A DNA stretch of 64,000 bases, taken from the NCBI RefSeq assembly GCF_932294415.1, contig NC_065539.1, forward strand, positions 53,153,501 to 53,217,500, read 5' to 3'. Within the stretch, counting starts at the first letter, position 1; the number at the start of each line of letters is the position of its first letter. This DNA comes from Quercus robur (lineage: Eukaryota > Streptophyta > Magnoliopsida > Fagales > Fagaceae). Under the pieces are notes generated by a model. The model had not been told where the DNA came from. It saw only the letters and a program-made list of their open reading frames with translations, and ran no database searches. Of the stretch, positions 1 to 11,008 are shown piece after piece. A program made the position numbers and the translations under genes.

Positions 1-533
1 GTGAGTCCAGCTCGAGACAAGAGTTCAGAGGCATACTTGGCTTGAGTAACATAAAGTCCATCTGTAGAATGAGTGATTTCAAGACCCAAGAAGTAGCTGA
101 GATGGCCAAGATCTTTCATCTCAAACTGCTGACTGAGAAAATCCTTGAGTTCTTGAATGCCACTGAGGTCATCACCAGTTATGATCATATCATCCATATA
201 CAGGAGAAGTAAAATAGTGCCTTTATCAGTGCGACGAAGAAATAATGCAGAATCATAATGATTGGCCATGTAACCTAAGCAAGAGATGGTAGAACTGAAT
301 TTGGCAAACCAAGCTCGTGGAGCTTGTTTAAGGCCATAAAGAGCACGTCGAAGGTAACAAACCTTATTTGATTCAACAGAGAGACCAGGAGGAGGTTGCA
401 TATAAACTTCTTCACTTAAATCCCCATTAAGGAATGCATTTTTGACATCCATCTAAAAAAGGTCCCATTTTCTGGCAGCAGCAACAGCTAAGAGAGCTCG
501 AACAGATGAGATACGAGCAACTGGAGCAAAGGT
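1..533 (-). pseudogene. copia reverse transcriptase fragment
   Basis: In the same frame after the stop at 534 the translation gives copia RT blocks, including LYGLKQAPRAW and the catalytic YMDD box (plus-strand codons around 190-201). A second in-frame stop (TAG) lies near 452, just before the MDVKNAF block, where the family has a Gln codon. The RT runs off the window, and RNase H and the 3' LTR are not visible. Confidence 0.85.
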
Positions 534-2351
534 CTACTCATAATCAATCCCATACTCCTGTGCAAAACCTTTTGCAACAAGACGAGTTTTGTAGCGCTCA
601 ATGGACCCATCAGAGCGAGTCTTAATCTTGTAGATCCACTTACAACCAACCACAGATTTCTCAGGGGGGAGATTCACCAAATCCCAAGTATGGTTTTTAG
701 ATAATGCATCAAATTCCTCTTTCATTGCAATCTGCCATAAAGGGTCAGTGGAAGCCTCACGATAGGTGTGAGGCTCATGCAGTATAGCAAGGGTAGTGTA
801 ACAATGATAATCAAGTAAATGTGTAGGAATGGATCTTACCCGAGTTGAGTGACGAGATGGAATGTCTTGTGCAAGATCTTCAGGCAGAGCAGGAGCAAGA
901 GACCTAAGCTCAGGGTTGGGTAGCTCGTCTTCAACCTGTGCATCTTCCACCTGTTCATTAAAGGGTGAACTAGGAAAGGGATCAAAGGTATCTGGTGGTT
1001 GGACAGAGAAGTCTATAGGCGGATCAGGAACAGTTACAGAAGGAATATATGCCTCATCTGGAAAAAGATCTAAAACAGAGGAGGAAGATAGGGAGGCACG
1101 AAAGTGAGAGAGCTCGACAAAGGAGCGATGTTCCCAAAAGACAACATTGCGAGAGATACGAAGACGATGAGAGACAGGATCATAACACCGATACCCCTTT
1201 TGAGTTTCGCCATAGCCAAGAAAACAACAAAGCCTTGACCGAGGCTCAAGTTTGTTATGCTCATGTGGCTGAAGAAGAACGAAACAAGCAGAACCGAAGG
1301 AGCGAAGGTGGTGATAGTCTGGAGGTGACCCAAAAAGGCGCTCATATGGAGTTTGATTTTGAATAACAGGACTTGGAATGCGATTAATAGCATGAACAGC
1401 ATGAAGGGCAGCTTCACCCCAAAAAGGAGCAGGAACTTTGGTAGAGAGAAGAAAAGCACGAACAGTGTCAAGAATATGACGAAGTTTTCGTTCAGCTCTA
1501 CCATTTTGCTGAGAGGTACCTGGACAAGTTAGCTGATGAACAGTGCCATAGGAATGCAAAACAGCTTGGAAAGCATATTGAGTGTACTCAAGAGCATTAT
1601 CAGATTGAAAAATTTTGATACGTTTTGAAAATTGAGTTTCAACCATTTTTGTAAAATTAGAATATACTTGCAATAACTCAGAATGATGTTTCATATTAAA
1701 AATCCAGCTATAGCGAGAGTAATCATTAACAAAGACAACAAAATATCGAAACCCACCAATACTAGAGACAGAGGAAGGCCCCCAAACATCAAAATGAATA
1801 AGGTCAAAGATATCAGTAGATATTGATTCACTAGTATTGAAAGGCAAAGCTGGTTGTTTTCCTAACTGACATGAAACACAATCAAAATTTTCTGTAGACA
1901 CTGAACCTAACAAACCTCTAGAAGCCAATTGTTGTACACGAGAGGAAGATGCGTGACCAAGTCGAGCATGCCAAAGTGCAAGGGAAGGAGTAGAAGAAAC
2001 TGCAGCAGCTGCAACAACAGAAACAGGAGCAACAAGTGGAAGACGAAGGTTGTCCACGGGAAACATACGCCCAACTCTAGGACCGGTCCCAAGCTCCTGT
2101 CTCGTCCTTGGATCCTGCACAATACACCCAGAATAATCAAAGATAATGCGATAACCTAACTCAGCTAATTGGCCCACAGAAAATAAATTGTAAGAAAGGT
2201 CAGGAACATTAAAGACACTAGGAACCGAGAGATTGGCGGTTGAAACAGAACCTATATTATGACTAGACATAGTGAAACCATTTGCTGTGTGAATATTAAG
2301 AGGGTGTGGTGCAGGTTTAAGTTCAGAAAATAAGGACGAGTGAGGAGTCAT
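534..2351 (-). pseudogene. copia protease/integrase and start of reverse transcriptase
   Basis: An open stretch of 605 codons. In order it shows the protease tail, the GAG-pre-integrase region (LWHARLGHAS, then C-x2-C in FDCVSCQLGK), the integrase core with D, D and E residues (FDVWGP, FQSDNALEY, TSQQNGRAER), the integrase C-terminal region, and the first RT block (WDLVNLPPEKSVVGCKWIYK) up to GIDYE. It stops at a TAG at 534-536 where a Glu codon would continue into the TFAPV motif of copia RT. The reading frame goes on beyond that stop, so this is a broken polyprotein and not a natural end. It encodes the enzymes of retrotransposon replication and integration and has no host role. Confidence 0.9.
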
Positions 2352-2378
2352 GTGATTGCAACAAGCAGAATCTATAAG

Positions 2379-2711
2379 TCAAGAGGAAGGAGACATACTA
2401 GATAAAGCTGAGAGAGAAGAGGAATAAGATGCATTACCAACCATACGAATGACATTGGCGATGATGTTTTTAAGGTCATCTGTGGACATGGTGAAAGTGC
2501 GTCCTGAAGACTTAGACCGTGCAGAGATGGGAGCCATTGGTTGGACACTCTCAGTGTTAGCAACAGTAGCAGCGGATACAGACACAACTGGTTTGTTGCG
2601 ATGATAGCAAGTCTTAATATTGTGGCCAAAACTTTTGCAAAAACTGCAAAGACGTTTGCTGGATTGTTGGCGACGATTATTGCAAGAAGAAGACCTGTCC
2701 TTATTTCTCAT
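2379..2711 (-). pseudogene. copia gag C-terminus with CCHC zinc knuckle
   Basis: The frame reads from Met at 2711 and contains the nucleic-acid-binding knuckle C-x2-C-x4-H-x4-C (CSFCKSFGHNIKTC). The codon before this Met is a stop (TAA), so the upstream gag is not continuous with it. The frame ends at a TGA at 2379-2381 where the family usually has the Trp of a 'WLIDS' motif; the next in-frame residues LIDSACCNHMT are the copia protease active-site region. The following ORF lies in the same frame, so a single Trp-to-stop change separates the two. Confidence 0.8.
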
Positions 2712-2719
2712 TTAGAAGC

Positions 2720-3305
2720 AAAATATGCAAAAATGGAGCGCAAAAATGAAATCTATGGGAAAAACTGGGTAAGGAGGACCCGGACTGCAAAAAGTCAACT
2801 CTGGTCAAAAGTCAACGGTCAACCTGGTCAAAGTCAACGGATGACGTCAGCAGATGATGTGGCGCTGACGGAAGTAGATGACGTCAGCTAGGGCTGACGT
2901 AAGCAAGCAGATGATGACGTCAACGAAAAAGTCTGGCGCGTGGTAACGCGTGTCGGCGCGTGGAAGCGCGTGACTGATACAGGAGGCGTGTGATGGCGCG
3001 TGACGCGTTTTGGCGGCGCGTGGCGGCGCGTGCAGGTGATGCCGAGAATTCTGATGGCGCGTGGAGGCGCGTGGAAGGTCCGATGAAGACGAAATTTTAC
3101 AGAACGGCAGATCGGAGAGTCTACTTTCCAATGATGCTATCTATGGTCTGATCGGAGAAGCGGAAGCGGTGGTGGCGGCAAGGAAGTGGTCTTTGATGTA
3201 CTGGAGTCGCGGTGAAGGCAGCGGTGCTGCTCACAAAAACGGCTGCGGGGGACACCTAAGAAGACAAGACTGCTTAAGAGCGGCACACCAAAGGATTAGA
3301 GCAGT
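2720..3305 (-). other. GC-rich retroelement leader with clustered TGACGTCA, TTGAC and CGCG motifs
   Basis: This stretch lies between the PBS and the gag zinc knuckle, where copia elements normally encode the gag N-terminus. No continuous gag frame is visible. It holds three TGACGTCA palindromes (2842, 2879, 2915) and two more TGACG cores, six GTCAA/TTGAC cores packed into 2794-2837, and about ten CGCG boxes of the form (G/A)CGCGT in 2935-3073. These are the core sequences bound by bZIP/TGA, WRKY and CAMTA factors respectively (established knowledge). Whether they act here, or are just a degenerate low-complexity array, cannot be read from sequence. Confidence 0.6.
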
Positions 3306-3318
3306 GGCTCTGATACCA
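3306..3318 (-). other. tRNA-iMet primer binding site
   Basis: On the minus strand the bases directly after the LTR read TGGTATCAGAGCC, the standard plant PBS complementary to the 3' end of initiator methionine tRNA, where minus-strand DNA synthesis starts. Confidence 0.9.
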
Positions 3319-3472
3319 TGTTAGAAATACAGAATAATTGTATTGTATTTCACGAATAATAGAATATACATAAGTGCCTTTATATAGGAGGCAGAGTGTG
3401 CAGTACAAGTAAGTGTCCTATACAAGTAAACAAGGTGGGCCTAAAGCCCACATACCCTAATACATATTAACA
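3319..3472 (-). repeat. 5' LTR of the copia element
   Basis: 154 bp, starting TGTTA and ending TAACA when read on either strand, as copia LTRs do. On the minus strand it holds a TATA box (plus-strand 3378-3387, CTATATAAAG type) suited to driving the element. The PBS abuts its inner end at 3318, which fixes that boundary. Confidence 0.85.
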
Positions 3473-4428
3473 TTATTGAAAGTTTATCCCAATGGCATTA
3501 ATAACTGGGTCGAGAGTTTTCCATTTGACTATTTGAAATTTTAAGTGCTTGACACGTGATTTATTCTTCAATTTATTTAGTTAGTACAGTATGGACTAAT
3601 AATTAATTACGTATACGTTGCACGCTAACTTCTTAAAAAAAATAAAATAAAATAAAAATTACGTCTACGTTTGTTACATCATTGCCATGTATTAATAAAT
3701 TACAAGGGTAAATACATTTAAGCAATAATCATTTATATTTGGTGCATTAATTATTATTTATGAAAAGAAATTTATATAGTTATTTATCTCACTACAAAAC
3801 TTGAGTCCTTGACAAATACTGGATTTAGATTTCAAAACATCATAGTGAAAGGGAGAAATAGCATGATGTTGTCCATTTTGCCACGAAAGCTCACAGCTCA
3901 TAGATTAGAGGCTTATTGGGTGATGGTAGTTTCAATATGTTGTAATATGAAATTGAGGATTTTATTTATTAAAGGATTTAGTTTACAGAATAGTATAAGG
4001 TGTAGGTGTAATCCCACTTGGGGATGTGTGGTCCTTAAAGAAGTGGATTGTGGGAACTCTTAAGAGTCCGAAAGATATCTTATAGAGGTGAAGGGAACCT
4101 GAGTCTTGTTCAGTCTCACATCACCTAGATAGAGCGAGTTGTTGCGCTTTATTTGTACTTCTGCAGGCTTTAGACCTTAATTGGTATGACATGCTTTGAA
4201 GCTATAAACTTTTGTAGCAAGCACACAATATAATGCCAATGATAGGTCGAGAGGTGTAACTTTAAAATGAAGCATTCATTAAGGAAACTAAAATGTCATG
4301 AGATTAATAAGATATTAGTCGCAACCCATGCGATGGGTGGGAATAAATAATTATTTTGTATTGTAATATAATGTATAATTTTTTCTCTAAAATATTTTGA
4401 AGATTATCTTTCTTCCTAAAAATTAAAC

Positions 4429-5046
4429 TTCTATTCGATCCAATTAGGTTTACTTCGTCCCATTCGGTTCAATTAAGTCTACTTCAGTCCAATTTGTTCC
4501 ATTCGGTCCACTCGGTTAATTTCGGTCCCCCTTCAGTCAATTTTAGACTAATTGTGCCTTAAATTGATTCTTTTGTAGGTTTTCTTTTCAACTTTAGCTC
4601 AAAAATTCTTTTTGTTTCTCTTTATTTTTGGGTTGAAAAGTATGAAATTTTATTATATTTGGGCTAAACTCTTTAGTTTTGAGTTAAAAAATACAAAAAA
4701 AAAAAAAAAAATTAAAGTAGACATTGGAAATTAGATATATGAGCCCTAAAAATAATAAATATTCAAAAGTTGCATTGGTTCTATTTGGCCCATTTTGTCA
4801 ATTTCAGTCTGATTTGGTCCTATTTTGTCTATTCGGTTATATTTAGTCCATTCTGTCCACTAAAGTTCTATTTGGTCTAATTCGACCCATTCAGTGTTAT
4901 TGAGTTCACTTTGGTCCAATTCCGTCCATTCAATCCACATTGGTCATATTCTGTCTACTTCAGTCCTATTCGGTCCACTTTGGTCCTATTCGGTCAATTC
5001 TGTCTACTTGGGTTCTATTTGGTCCTATTCGGTCCATTCTGTCTAC
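4429..5046. repeat. Degenerate GGTCC-type minisatellite, copy A
   Basis: Two blocks (about 4429-4535 and 4780-5046) are built of 9-13-bp units of the form TTCGGTCCA or TTTGGTCCTA, for example around 4970-5040. The units drift in sequence and length. The same array exists in the duplicated copy at 12290-12905, so it predates the duplication. No coding role is visible. Confidence 0.75.
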
Positions 5047-7013
5047 TTTGAAAACCATAGTTATTCCTTTAAAGCGAGGCATATTTGATCTTTAAAATTT
5101 TCAACTCTTTCTCTTTATCTGCATCATTTCAAAAATAATTGGAAACCAACTAGCACACTAGCCATTTGCCAACTCGTAAAATAAGGCTATATGTTGCCTT
5201 CATCAATTAGCCAATGTGTAACTATTTTTATTAGGTTTGAACATAAATTTGAGAACTTAACTAAATTCTCCCATCCCAGTTCATCATAGATGGTTTCACA
5301 AAAATATATATTCAACATAATTGGTTTTTGAAACCTAAAACCCTACTTGTTTATGTCAACCTTTGAGTCCTCTTTCTTGAACTTGGTAAACTCAACCTTT
5401 TTGTGTCCCTCTAAAATTCACTACCATCCCTTATACTCCATTGACCTTGCCCACCTCTCGTCTTCTTGCTCCCATAACTACCACAACGTTGCCCAATTCG
5501 TTATCGTCCTATGCATGCAAATCTACATCCGAACCCAACTTTTGCTTATCCCTAATTTCTAATTTTCTATGGAAAAGTGCCTATTGCATGAAGTCATATG
5601 TCACCCATAGAGCCTTGCTTACATGGAACTTATTTTTTAGGTGAACACCAAGATATAAATCAATAATTGTAAAGCACTAAAAAATCTTAAACTTTTTTAT
5701 TTTATCATAACCATACTATGAGCCCAGAAAAAGCAAGATATTTAAATGACATAAAAATAATAATCCTTATGTGAAAAGAAGACCATTTAAATTCCTAGTT
5801 TTATTCAATTGATAACATATTGAAGCTTCCTCACCCAAGACAGAATGGGTTAGATGGCGAGTTGACCCGAACCCGAACCTGAACCCAACTTTTGCTTATC
5901 CCTAATTTCTAATTTTCTATGGAAAAGTGCCTATTGCACAATCATATGTCACCCATATAGACTTGCTTATGTGGAACTTATTTTTTAGGTGAACACCAAG
6001 AAATCATCCAATCTAAGTTTAATAAACATGGTCTCAAAATATTTGGAAGTTTGCAAATTAGGCATACTTTAATAGTACAAATATATTTTTCTAAAATGCC
6101 TGTTGGTGAGTTTGAAAATGTGGGTTCAAATTTCCAACTAAATAAATGTTTTTTTTTTTTGTTTGTTTGTTTATAGAAACTCTTGGATACGAAAGAAATT
6201 GAAGCATGTATAAAGAAATTCTGTTGAAAATTTTCAACTATATTGTTCATCTTTTAATCTTGTATATGAACTCCATTTACTCTTAATCAAATTATCTATT
6301 TAAATTTCTTATATATATATATATATATACACATATGAATTACTCCTTTAAATTATTCTGTTGATGAATACATATTTTTATTTATTTTTGTTAATATGGA
6401 TACTAGGACTAAAAAGTATGAGTTTATAATTATGTGTGACAATTAAATTTGTGTTTAATTTGTTGTCTATTTCAATGCTTATTTTAATTAACAACTTCAA
6501 AATCAAATCTGTTTTTAAAATTTTCTTCAATAATATCTTTTCCTCTTGGATTAAAATCCCAACTCCGCCCTGAGCTGCTTTTTTCACACTTTGTTTACGT
6601 TACACGTTTGTGCTTCCAATAATAGTAATTCATCTCTATGTTGGGCAGTAAAGATCTTGTAATTGTGACTTGTATATTAGCTTTGTTCACTTTTCAGCCC
6701 CTAAAATGTGTCACAAATTAATAATCAGTTTACTTAGTGCTGTTGTAACTATGTTGCACCATATTGCAAGCTTAGTTGGACAATCTATTGCACAGAGTCA
6801 CACAGGAACTACCTAACCACCATTCTTTAAAGTTAGAGGTAAACAACTAAATTTATTTGTACTACAAATTACTTCACAAGCTTCATAGTTACAACAATCA
6901 GAGAGAAGAAAAGGGGTATTTATAAACAAAATCTCTCTATATTTGTAAAGTCATATATAAACCATGAATACTCCGTTCAATAAGGTCCACCGTTCATCAA
7001 AATACTCCAAACC

Positions 7014-7021
7014 CTATAAAT
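7014..7021 (+). promoter_or_regulatory. TATA box of Ole e 6-like gene A
   Basis: CTATAAAT sits 68 bp before the ATG at 7089, the usual distance for a plant core promoter with a short leader. The upstream 400 bp are conserved in copy B, with the matching TATA box at 14879. Confidence 0.7.
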
Positions 7022-7088
7022 ATTGTAAATCTATGTCTCCCTTAAAACCAGAAGGGAGTGTATTTGTACTTGATTTGAGGAGATAAAA

Positions 7089-8153
7089 ATGGCAAACAAA
7101 GTTGTAGCATTGTTCATTTGCTTTGTCCTTGTAGCTGCGGTTCCAGCAACGAAGGCTACAGAGGATATTTACAAGGCTTGCTTTAATCCGTGCAACGAAG
7201 GTTGTTTGCCAGAAAAGAAGAGCCATTCACTCTGTGAGAAGTACTGCGACGAGGGATGTGAAGCTTTGGAAAATGTTGGTACGTATGAGATTTTTCACTT
7301 CATGGTTTTACTTGGTTAATTAATATATTTAATTTGATTCTTCTTCATCTTCTTCTTTTTTTAAGTACTACTTAGTTCTATTTAGTATTTAGATATATAT
7401 AAAACAATAATTGTAAAGCACTAAAAGTCTAAAACTTCTTTTTATAAGACATTAAAATTTTTCTTAAGGTGATACTACTTTTTTAAAGATCTGTTTGCTG
7501 AACTGAACCATAAAGGTTTTCATTCAATTTTTCAATATTTTTTTTTTGAGGGATTGGATTTTGCAATCATAATCTTAAAACATTTTTCAATATCACCTGT
7601 ATCATTTTTCCTTATCTAAACTACTACTAGCTTACGTTATTTTATTTTTAAAACTTTGATCCTTTTCATTTCTATGATCCAATTGATGGAAAATATATTT
7701 TACAAAACGGAGTTATGAAGTGCTCCTTTTGCAACGCATAATTTCTATAGGTGTGCAGAGTTCATCAAATTTGAGCGAAATACTCTATAAACTAGTCTCA
7801 TGAGATACTTTTGAGTGAAACACTCCATAAACCAGTCTCATGAGATGCTTTTTCCAATTAGCAACTGAAAACCAGTCTCATGAGATGCTTTTTCCAATTA
7901 GCAACTGACCAAGATTTTTACTCAATTCTAGATGTAAGTGACAACTTAGAGATGTCCATATATTTGTTGTAAGTGTTGAAGTATTTCCTACACAGCTCTT
8001 AATCTTAGCGTGTATATATATTCCTTTGCAGCCAAACTAGGTGGCAAGATTGACATATCGAAAGGCACAATAGATGGACTGAAAAATCTCGACGTCGACG
8101 AAGCTAAAGGCACACTTAACAGATACAAGATATGGGATCCCAAGAACAACTAA
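7089..8153 (+). CDS. Ole e 6-like cysteine-rich secreted protein, copy A
   Basis: Two exons, 7089-7278 and 8032-8153, joined by a phase-1 GT..AG intron of 753 bp (donor GTACGT, acceptor TTTGCAG), encode 103 residues. Residues 1-23 form a signal peptide (MANKVVALFICFVLVAAVPA...). The mature part has six cysteines in two C-x3-C-x3-C clusters (KACFNPCNEGC and LCEKYCDEGC), then a lysine- and aspartate-rich tail ending YKIWDPKNN. That pattern matches the small pollen allergen Ole e 6 family of secreted proteins, whose biochemical role is not known. It is the first of two tandem copies; compared with copy B it has His46, Asn62 and Arg93. A TATA box lies 68 bp upstream. A thionin-like label would be the alternative. 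Confidence 0.85.
7830..7909. repeat. 40-bp tandem duplication in the intron of gene A
   Basis: The unit beginning ACCAGTCTCATGAGATGC and ending AGCAACTGA occurs twice in direct succession in copy A and once in copy B (15696-15730). It arose after the 6-kb duplication, or one repeat was lost in B. Confidence 0.85.
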
Positions 8154-9649
8154 GATATGGAAACCTCAGGAAAGGCACAAGTGATGGAACTTATTGAGAG
8201 TTGAGAATGAATGTGAGAAATGAATGTAATATCTCCTCGCCTGTATAACAAGTAAAAAAAAGAATTAATGATAATATAACAATTGTAATATATAAGTCCA
8301 AGATTCATCTTCCTTCTTCTATATCAAAACTTGTTTTCTTAAAAAAAGTAAATTGTGCATGCATGGAGGAGTGTAGTGTTTGAAATGTATTTGTAAAAGA
8401 TTAAAAAATATTTTCTCCCACATTTTGTGTGTTCCACTAATTTATACTCTATAAATCGAAACTTGCGGCATATATATTCCTTTATTTTTTTTTTATAACA
8501 TAACCAAAGTTTAAAATAAAATAAAAATCGTATACATGACATATTGTAATTGGTAGAGTATAAAGTGGAATACAAAAAGTGAGACAAATAATTTTTATTC
8601 TCTCATGAAAACTCACAAAAGACAACATTTTCATGCCAAGAAATTGATTTTATACTTAAGTCAATGACTTTAGCTTTGCACATATTTTTTTTTTCCCTTT
8701 TCTAATATAATTCGGTTGTTATAACAATACAAGAGGAAAAATATGAACATCAATTCTTCTCAAAAAGAAAAATAGTGAACAGACAATGTCACTAAGTTAT
8801 TAAGAACTAGCTTTGTAACTTAATTTGTTACACTTTTTTTTTCTTCAACAGAGACATATAAGGTTAAAATCTCCCCTCTATTATTTGCAAATGACAGTTG
8901 CCAACTAATATTTAAAACAAATAATTTGGTGACAGATTATTGTTTAAATTGCTTCTTCTTTTTTTCTATTCTTGGCATGTTAGTATACTGGATTCATTAT
9001 CTCGTAAAAGCAATTCAGTATGAATGAGCGTCTAACTTTCACTTTTAGCAATTCATTTGACAAGGGATCGTTAATATGAAGTTACATGTCATACTCCTGG
9101 TAATTACATGAGAAAAGGAGACAGGAGTCTGCTTGCCATCAGCTTTTTTAGTTCTTATATATATCCCTGTTCTCGTTTATGTACAGCTTAGCTCACTTTT
9201 TTCTAAATAAAACTATACTTTAACTAAATTTTAGCGAATAAACAATAAGTAATTAGCAAGAAACTGCATTCAAACGTTTGTTTGTTCGGTTTTTTTTTTT
9301 TATTTTTAATTTTTTTTAAAAAAATTTGAGAATCAACTTCATTCAAACGTGCACCTAGCTAGTAAACCACAGCATATATAACTGGTCATTCTAAGTGGTA
9401 TTTTAATTAGTTACATGAAATTCATTAAGTAAATCTACCGGAATGGTAGCAATTACACAAAAATGAAGTGTTGATTCTACAATTTACTATATAAAAAACA
9501 AATCCTAATAAAATCCACTTGGTAGTAAAATGAAATGACTAGCGCAGAATGGGGTTGAAGTAAAAAAAGAACAAGACTATCGTCGATCATATGGACCCAA
9601 AGTTTAGGATAAGGTCCTGAACCTTAGGTGACATATAGATACAGTATTT

Positions 9650-10125
9650 AGGAGTGTATATGGGTTGGGTTGAAGAGTTTTTCATCCAAATCCAATCTAT
9701 CATATGTGTAGAAACTAACTTAACCCTATCCACATGGGGGTCAGATTGAGTTGGCATACTGCATATTGGACTCATATGTTTCATGCCTTCTAAAAATTAG
9801 ATTTCCATTAATTATATAAGTTTTTTTTTTTAATTAAATTTTTACAATTCACTTAATATATCTAAATTACATTCCAAAATTTCAAATTCCTCAAAACTAA
9901 TAATCAAAATACCAAAATAAATCAAATTAAAAGATTAAAAGAAGGGTAGTAAAATAAATTTCTATATCAAATTAGGTCGAGTTAAAAAACTATCAAACCC
10001 CACCCAAGACTACCCAAAAAAAAAAAAAAAACCAATTAACCTAGCTCAATTTTATGAAAAACCAACCCAAAGTGTAGTATTGGGTTGATATTGTCAAGTT
10101 GGTAGATTGGATATGCACATCTCAT
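9650..10125. mobile_element. Possible MITE at the right edge of copy A
   Basis: A stretch beginning AGGAGTGTATATGGGTTGGG and ending TAGATTGGATATGCACATCT has loosely inverted ends with GGGTTG-type subterminal motifs. In copy B the same sequence starts near 17480 but is cut off near 17645, so the duplication breakpoint seems to fall inside this element. The target duplication is not clear. Confidence 0.4.
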
Positions 10126-10344
10126 CTCACATTACATCTCAAAAAAATTGCGTCAAAACATGTCAAGCTTGTTGGAGTGATAATGACACATATTCATTCA
10201 GCTATTAAAACAAAAGCAAAAACAAACAAACAAACAGAGAGAGTTGCACCCAATATTACTCGTCCATTTTATTGATGTGTTTCATATGATATATAGTCAA
10301 AGGATTGGTTTTATACATGAATATAAGCGAGAGGACTAGCAGCA
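9816..10344. other. Intergenic, no gene seen
   Basis: AT-rich sequence between copy A and the defensin-like gene. Apart from the possible MITE tail and an A-run at 10017-10032, nothing with coding or RNA-gene character is visible. Confidence 0.6.
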
Positions 10345-10350
10345 ATGGGT

Positions 10351-10900
10351 TTAGGACATTCTGCAAATGCATTGATCAAATGGAATTCCTCCACCAGCAG
10401 GAAGACAATATGCACTGACCATTCCAACACCCCGGTAACAAGGCCGACATGTTTCAAGGCATGCTTTTATATCCGGACAACCACCACCTATCACCGCTAT
10501 TTCACAACCATTCACCTTTGGCACCATGGTAATTGTGGCTACACATGCAACGCCACAACAACAACAATAACAAAAGCAAATTAGGACTAGGTTTCTACAT
10601 AAATTAAGATAGATATATGTGAAAAGGGAAAAAAAAAAAGTTGAACATATTTTGTTATGAATATATATGTGTGTCTCTATTAGTCTAGTTGATACATCTT
10701 GTATTCCTCCTTCATTGACCTTGTCAACTGTCGCTGCTATCAATGATTTACTACACAAACCCAAAGCTACTTTGACTTTAATAGGTGGTCATGCATGGCA
10801 CACATAAGTTGAGCTTGTTAATTTGCTTATCATGTGTATAGAACGAACCAGAGAACACAAAGACCAGCAAGAAGTAAATGGAGCTGCGGAACATGGTCAT
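10351..10900 (-). CDS. Defensin-like (CS-alpha-beta) secreted peptide
   Basis: Two exons on the minus strand: 10849-10900 and 10351-10538, with a 310-bp phase-1 intron (donor G|GTTCG, acceptor TGTGTAG). They encode 79 residues. Exon 1 is a signal peptide (MTMFRSSIYFLLVFVFS), and the intron falls right after it as is usual in DEFL genes. The mature part has eight cysteines spaced C-8-C-5-C-3-C-2-C-10-C-11-C-1-C; the C-x3-C and C-x-C pairs are the hallmark of the cysteine-stabilised alpha-beta fold. The best guess is the LCR/SLR1-BP-type defensin-like group, secreted and of unknown target (antimicrobial or signalling roles are known in the family). A TATA box lies about 100 bp upstream. The donor is weak, so exon 1 needs transcript support. 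Confidence 0.75.
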
Positions 10901-10998
10901 CTACATTCTTCACAAATAGAAAAAAGAGGAAGTGGGTGTGAGAATGTTATCAACTTTACTAGTGTTTATGGATAGGTAGAGTCTGAGAGTACTGTGAA

Positions 10999-11008
10999 CT
11001 ATATATAG
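10999..11008 (-). promoter_or_regulatory. TATA box of the defensin-like gene
   Basis: CTATATATAG, palindromic, about 100 bp before the ATG at 10900 on the minus strand. Confidence 0.5.

Larger units (their letters stand above)
1..3472 (-). mobile_element. Ty1/copia LTR retrotransposon, 5' portion, decayed
   Basis: Reading on the minus strand there is a 154-bp LTR (3319-3472, TGTTA...TAACA), a tRNA-Met primer binding site directly after it, a leader, a gag remnant with a CCHC knuckle, a protease/integrase region and reverse transcriptase running off the window at base 1. The domain order integrase before RT is the copia order. The short LTR recalls the Ale/Retrofit type, which is inference. 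The 3' LTR lies left of the window. Several in-frame stops show that the copy is dead. The five bases after the LTR (TTATT, 3473-3477) would be one half of the target site duplication; the other half is out of view. Confidence 0.9.
3478..9815. repeat. Large tandem duplication, copy A
   Basis: This segment matches 11155-17645 in direct orientation nearly end to end, with small indels only. The first shared word is AAGTTTATCCCAATGGCATT (3479 and 11155) and similarity is lost in a T-rich stretch near 9815/17645. Copy A holds a degenerate minisatellite, a few short microsatellites and one Ole e 6-like gene; from 5050 to 6900 and 8160 to 9600 I see no coding sequence. Its left edge coincides with the copia insertion, so the true duplication border may lie left of the window. 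Confidence 0.92.

Noticed and set aside
1070..1504. Open frames overlapping the copia integrase in other frames (also 862-1366 plus, 1907-2140 minus)
   Set aside because: They are shadows of the integrase frame, with biased composition and no domain.
2847..3131. 94-codon minus-strand frame rich in HAPPRA-type repeats
   Set aside because: Its repeats simply translate the CGCG-box array; it is not continuous with the gag knuckle and has no gag similarity I can see.
3792..3810. CACTACAAAACTTGAG in both duplicated copies considered as a CACTA transposon end
   Set aside because: No inverted partner end or 3-bp target duplication was found nearby.
5347..5644. Overlapping plus-strand frames present in both copies (5347-5644, 13202-13499)
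   Set aside because: Two frames are open at once, there is no start context or domain, and similarity again comes from the duplication.
6378..6587. 69-codon minus-strand frame conserved in both duplicated copies (6378-6587 and 14238-14447)
   Set aside because: Conservation is explained by the recent duplication; composition is AT-driven, with no signal peptide, motif or splice context.
10345..10584. 79-codon plus-strand frame opposite the defensin-like exon
   Set aside because: Antisense shadow; the minus strand has the eight-cysteine pattern, signal peptide and consistent splice phases.
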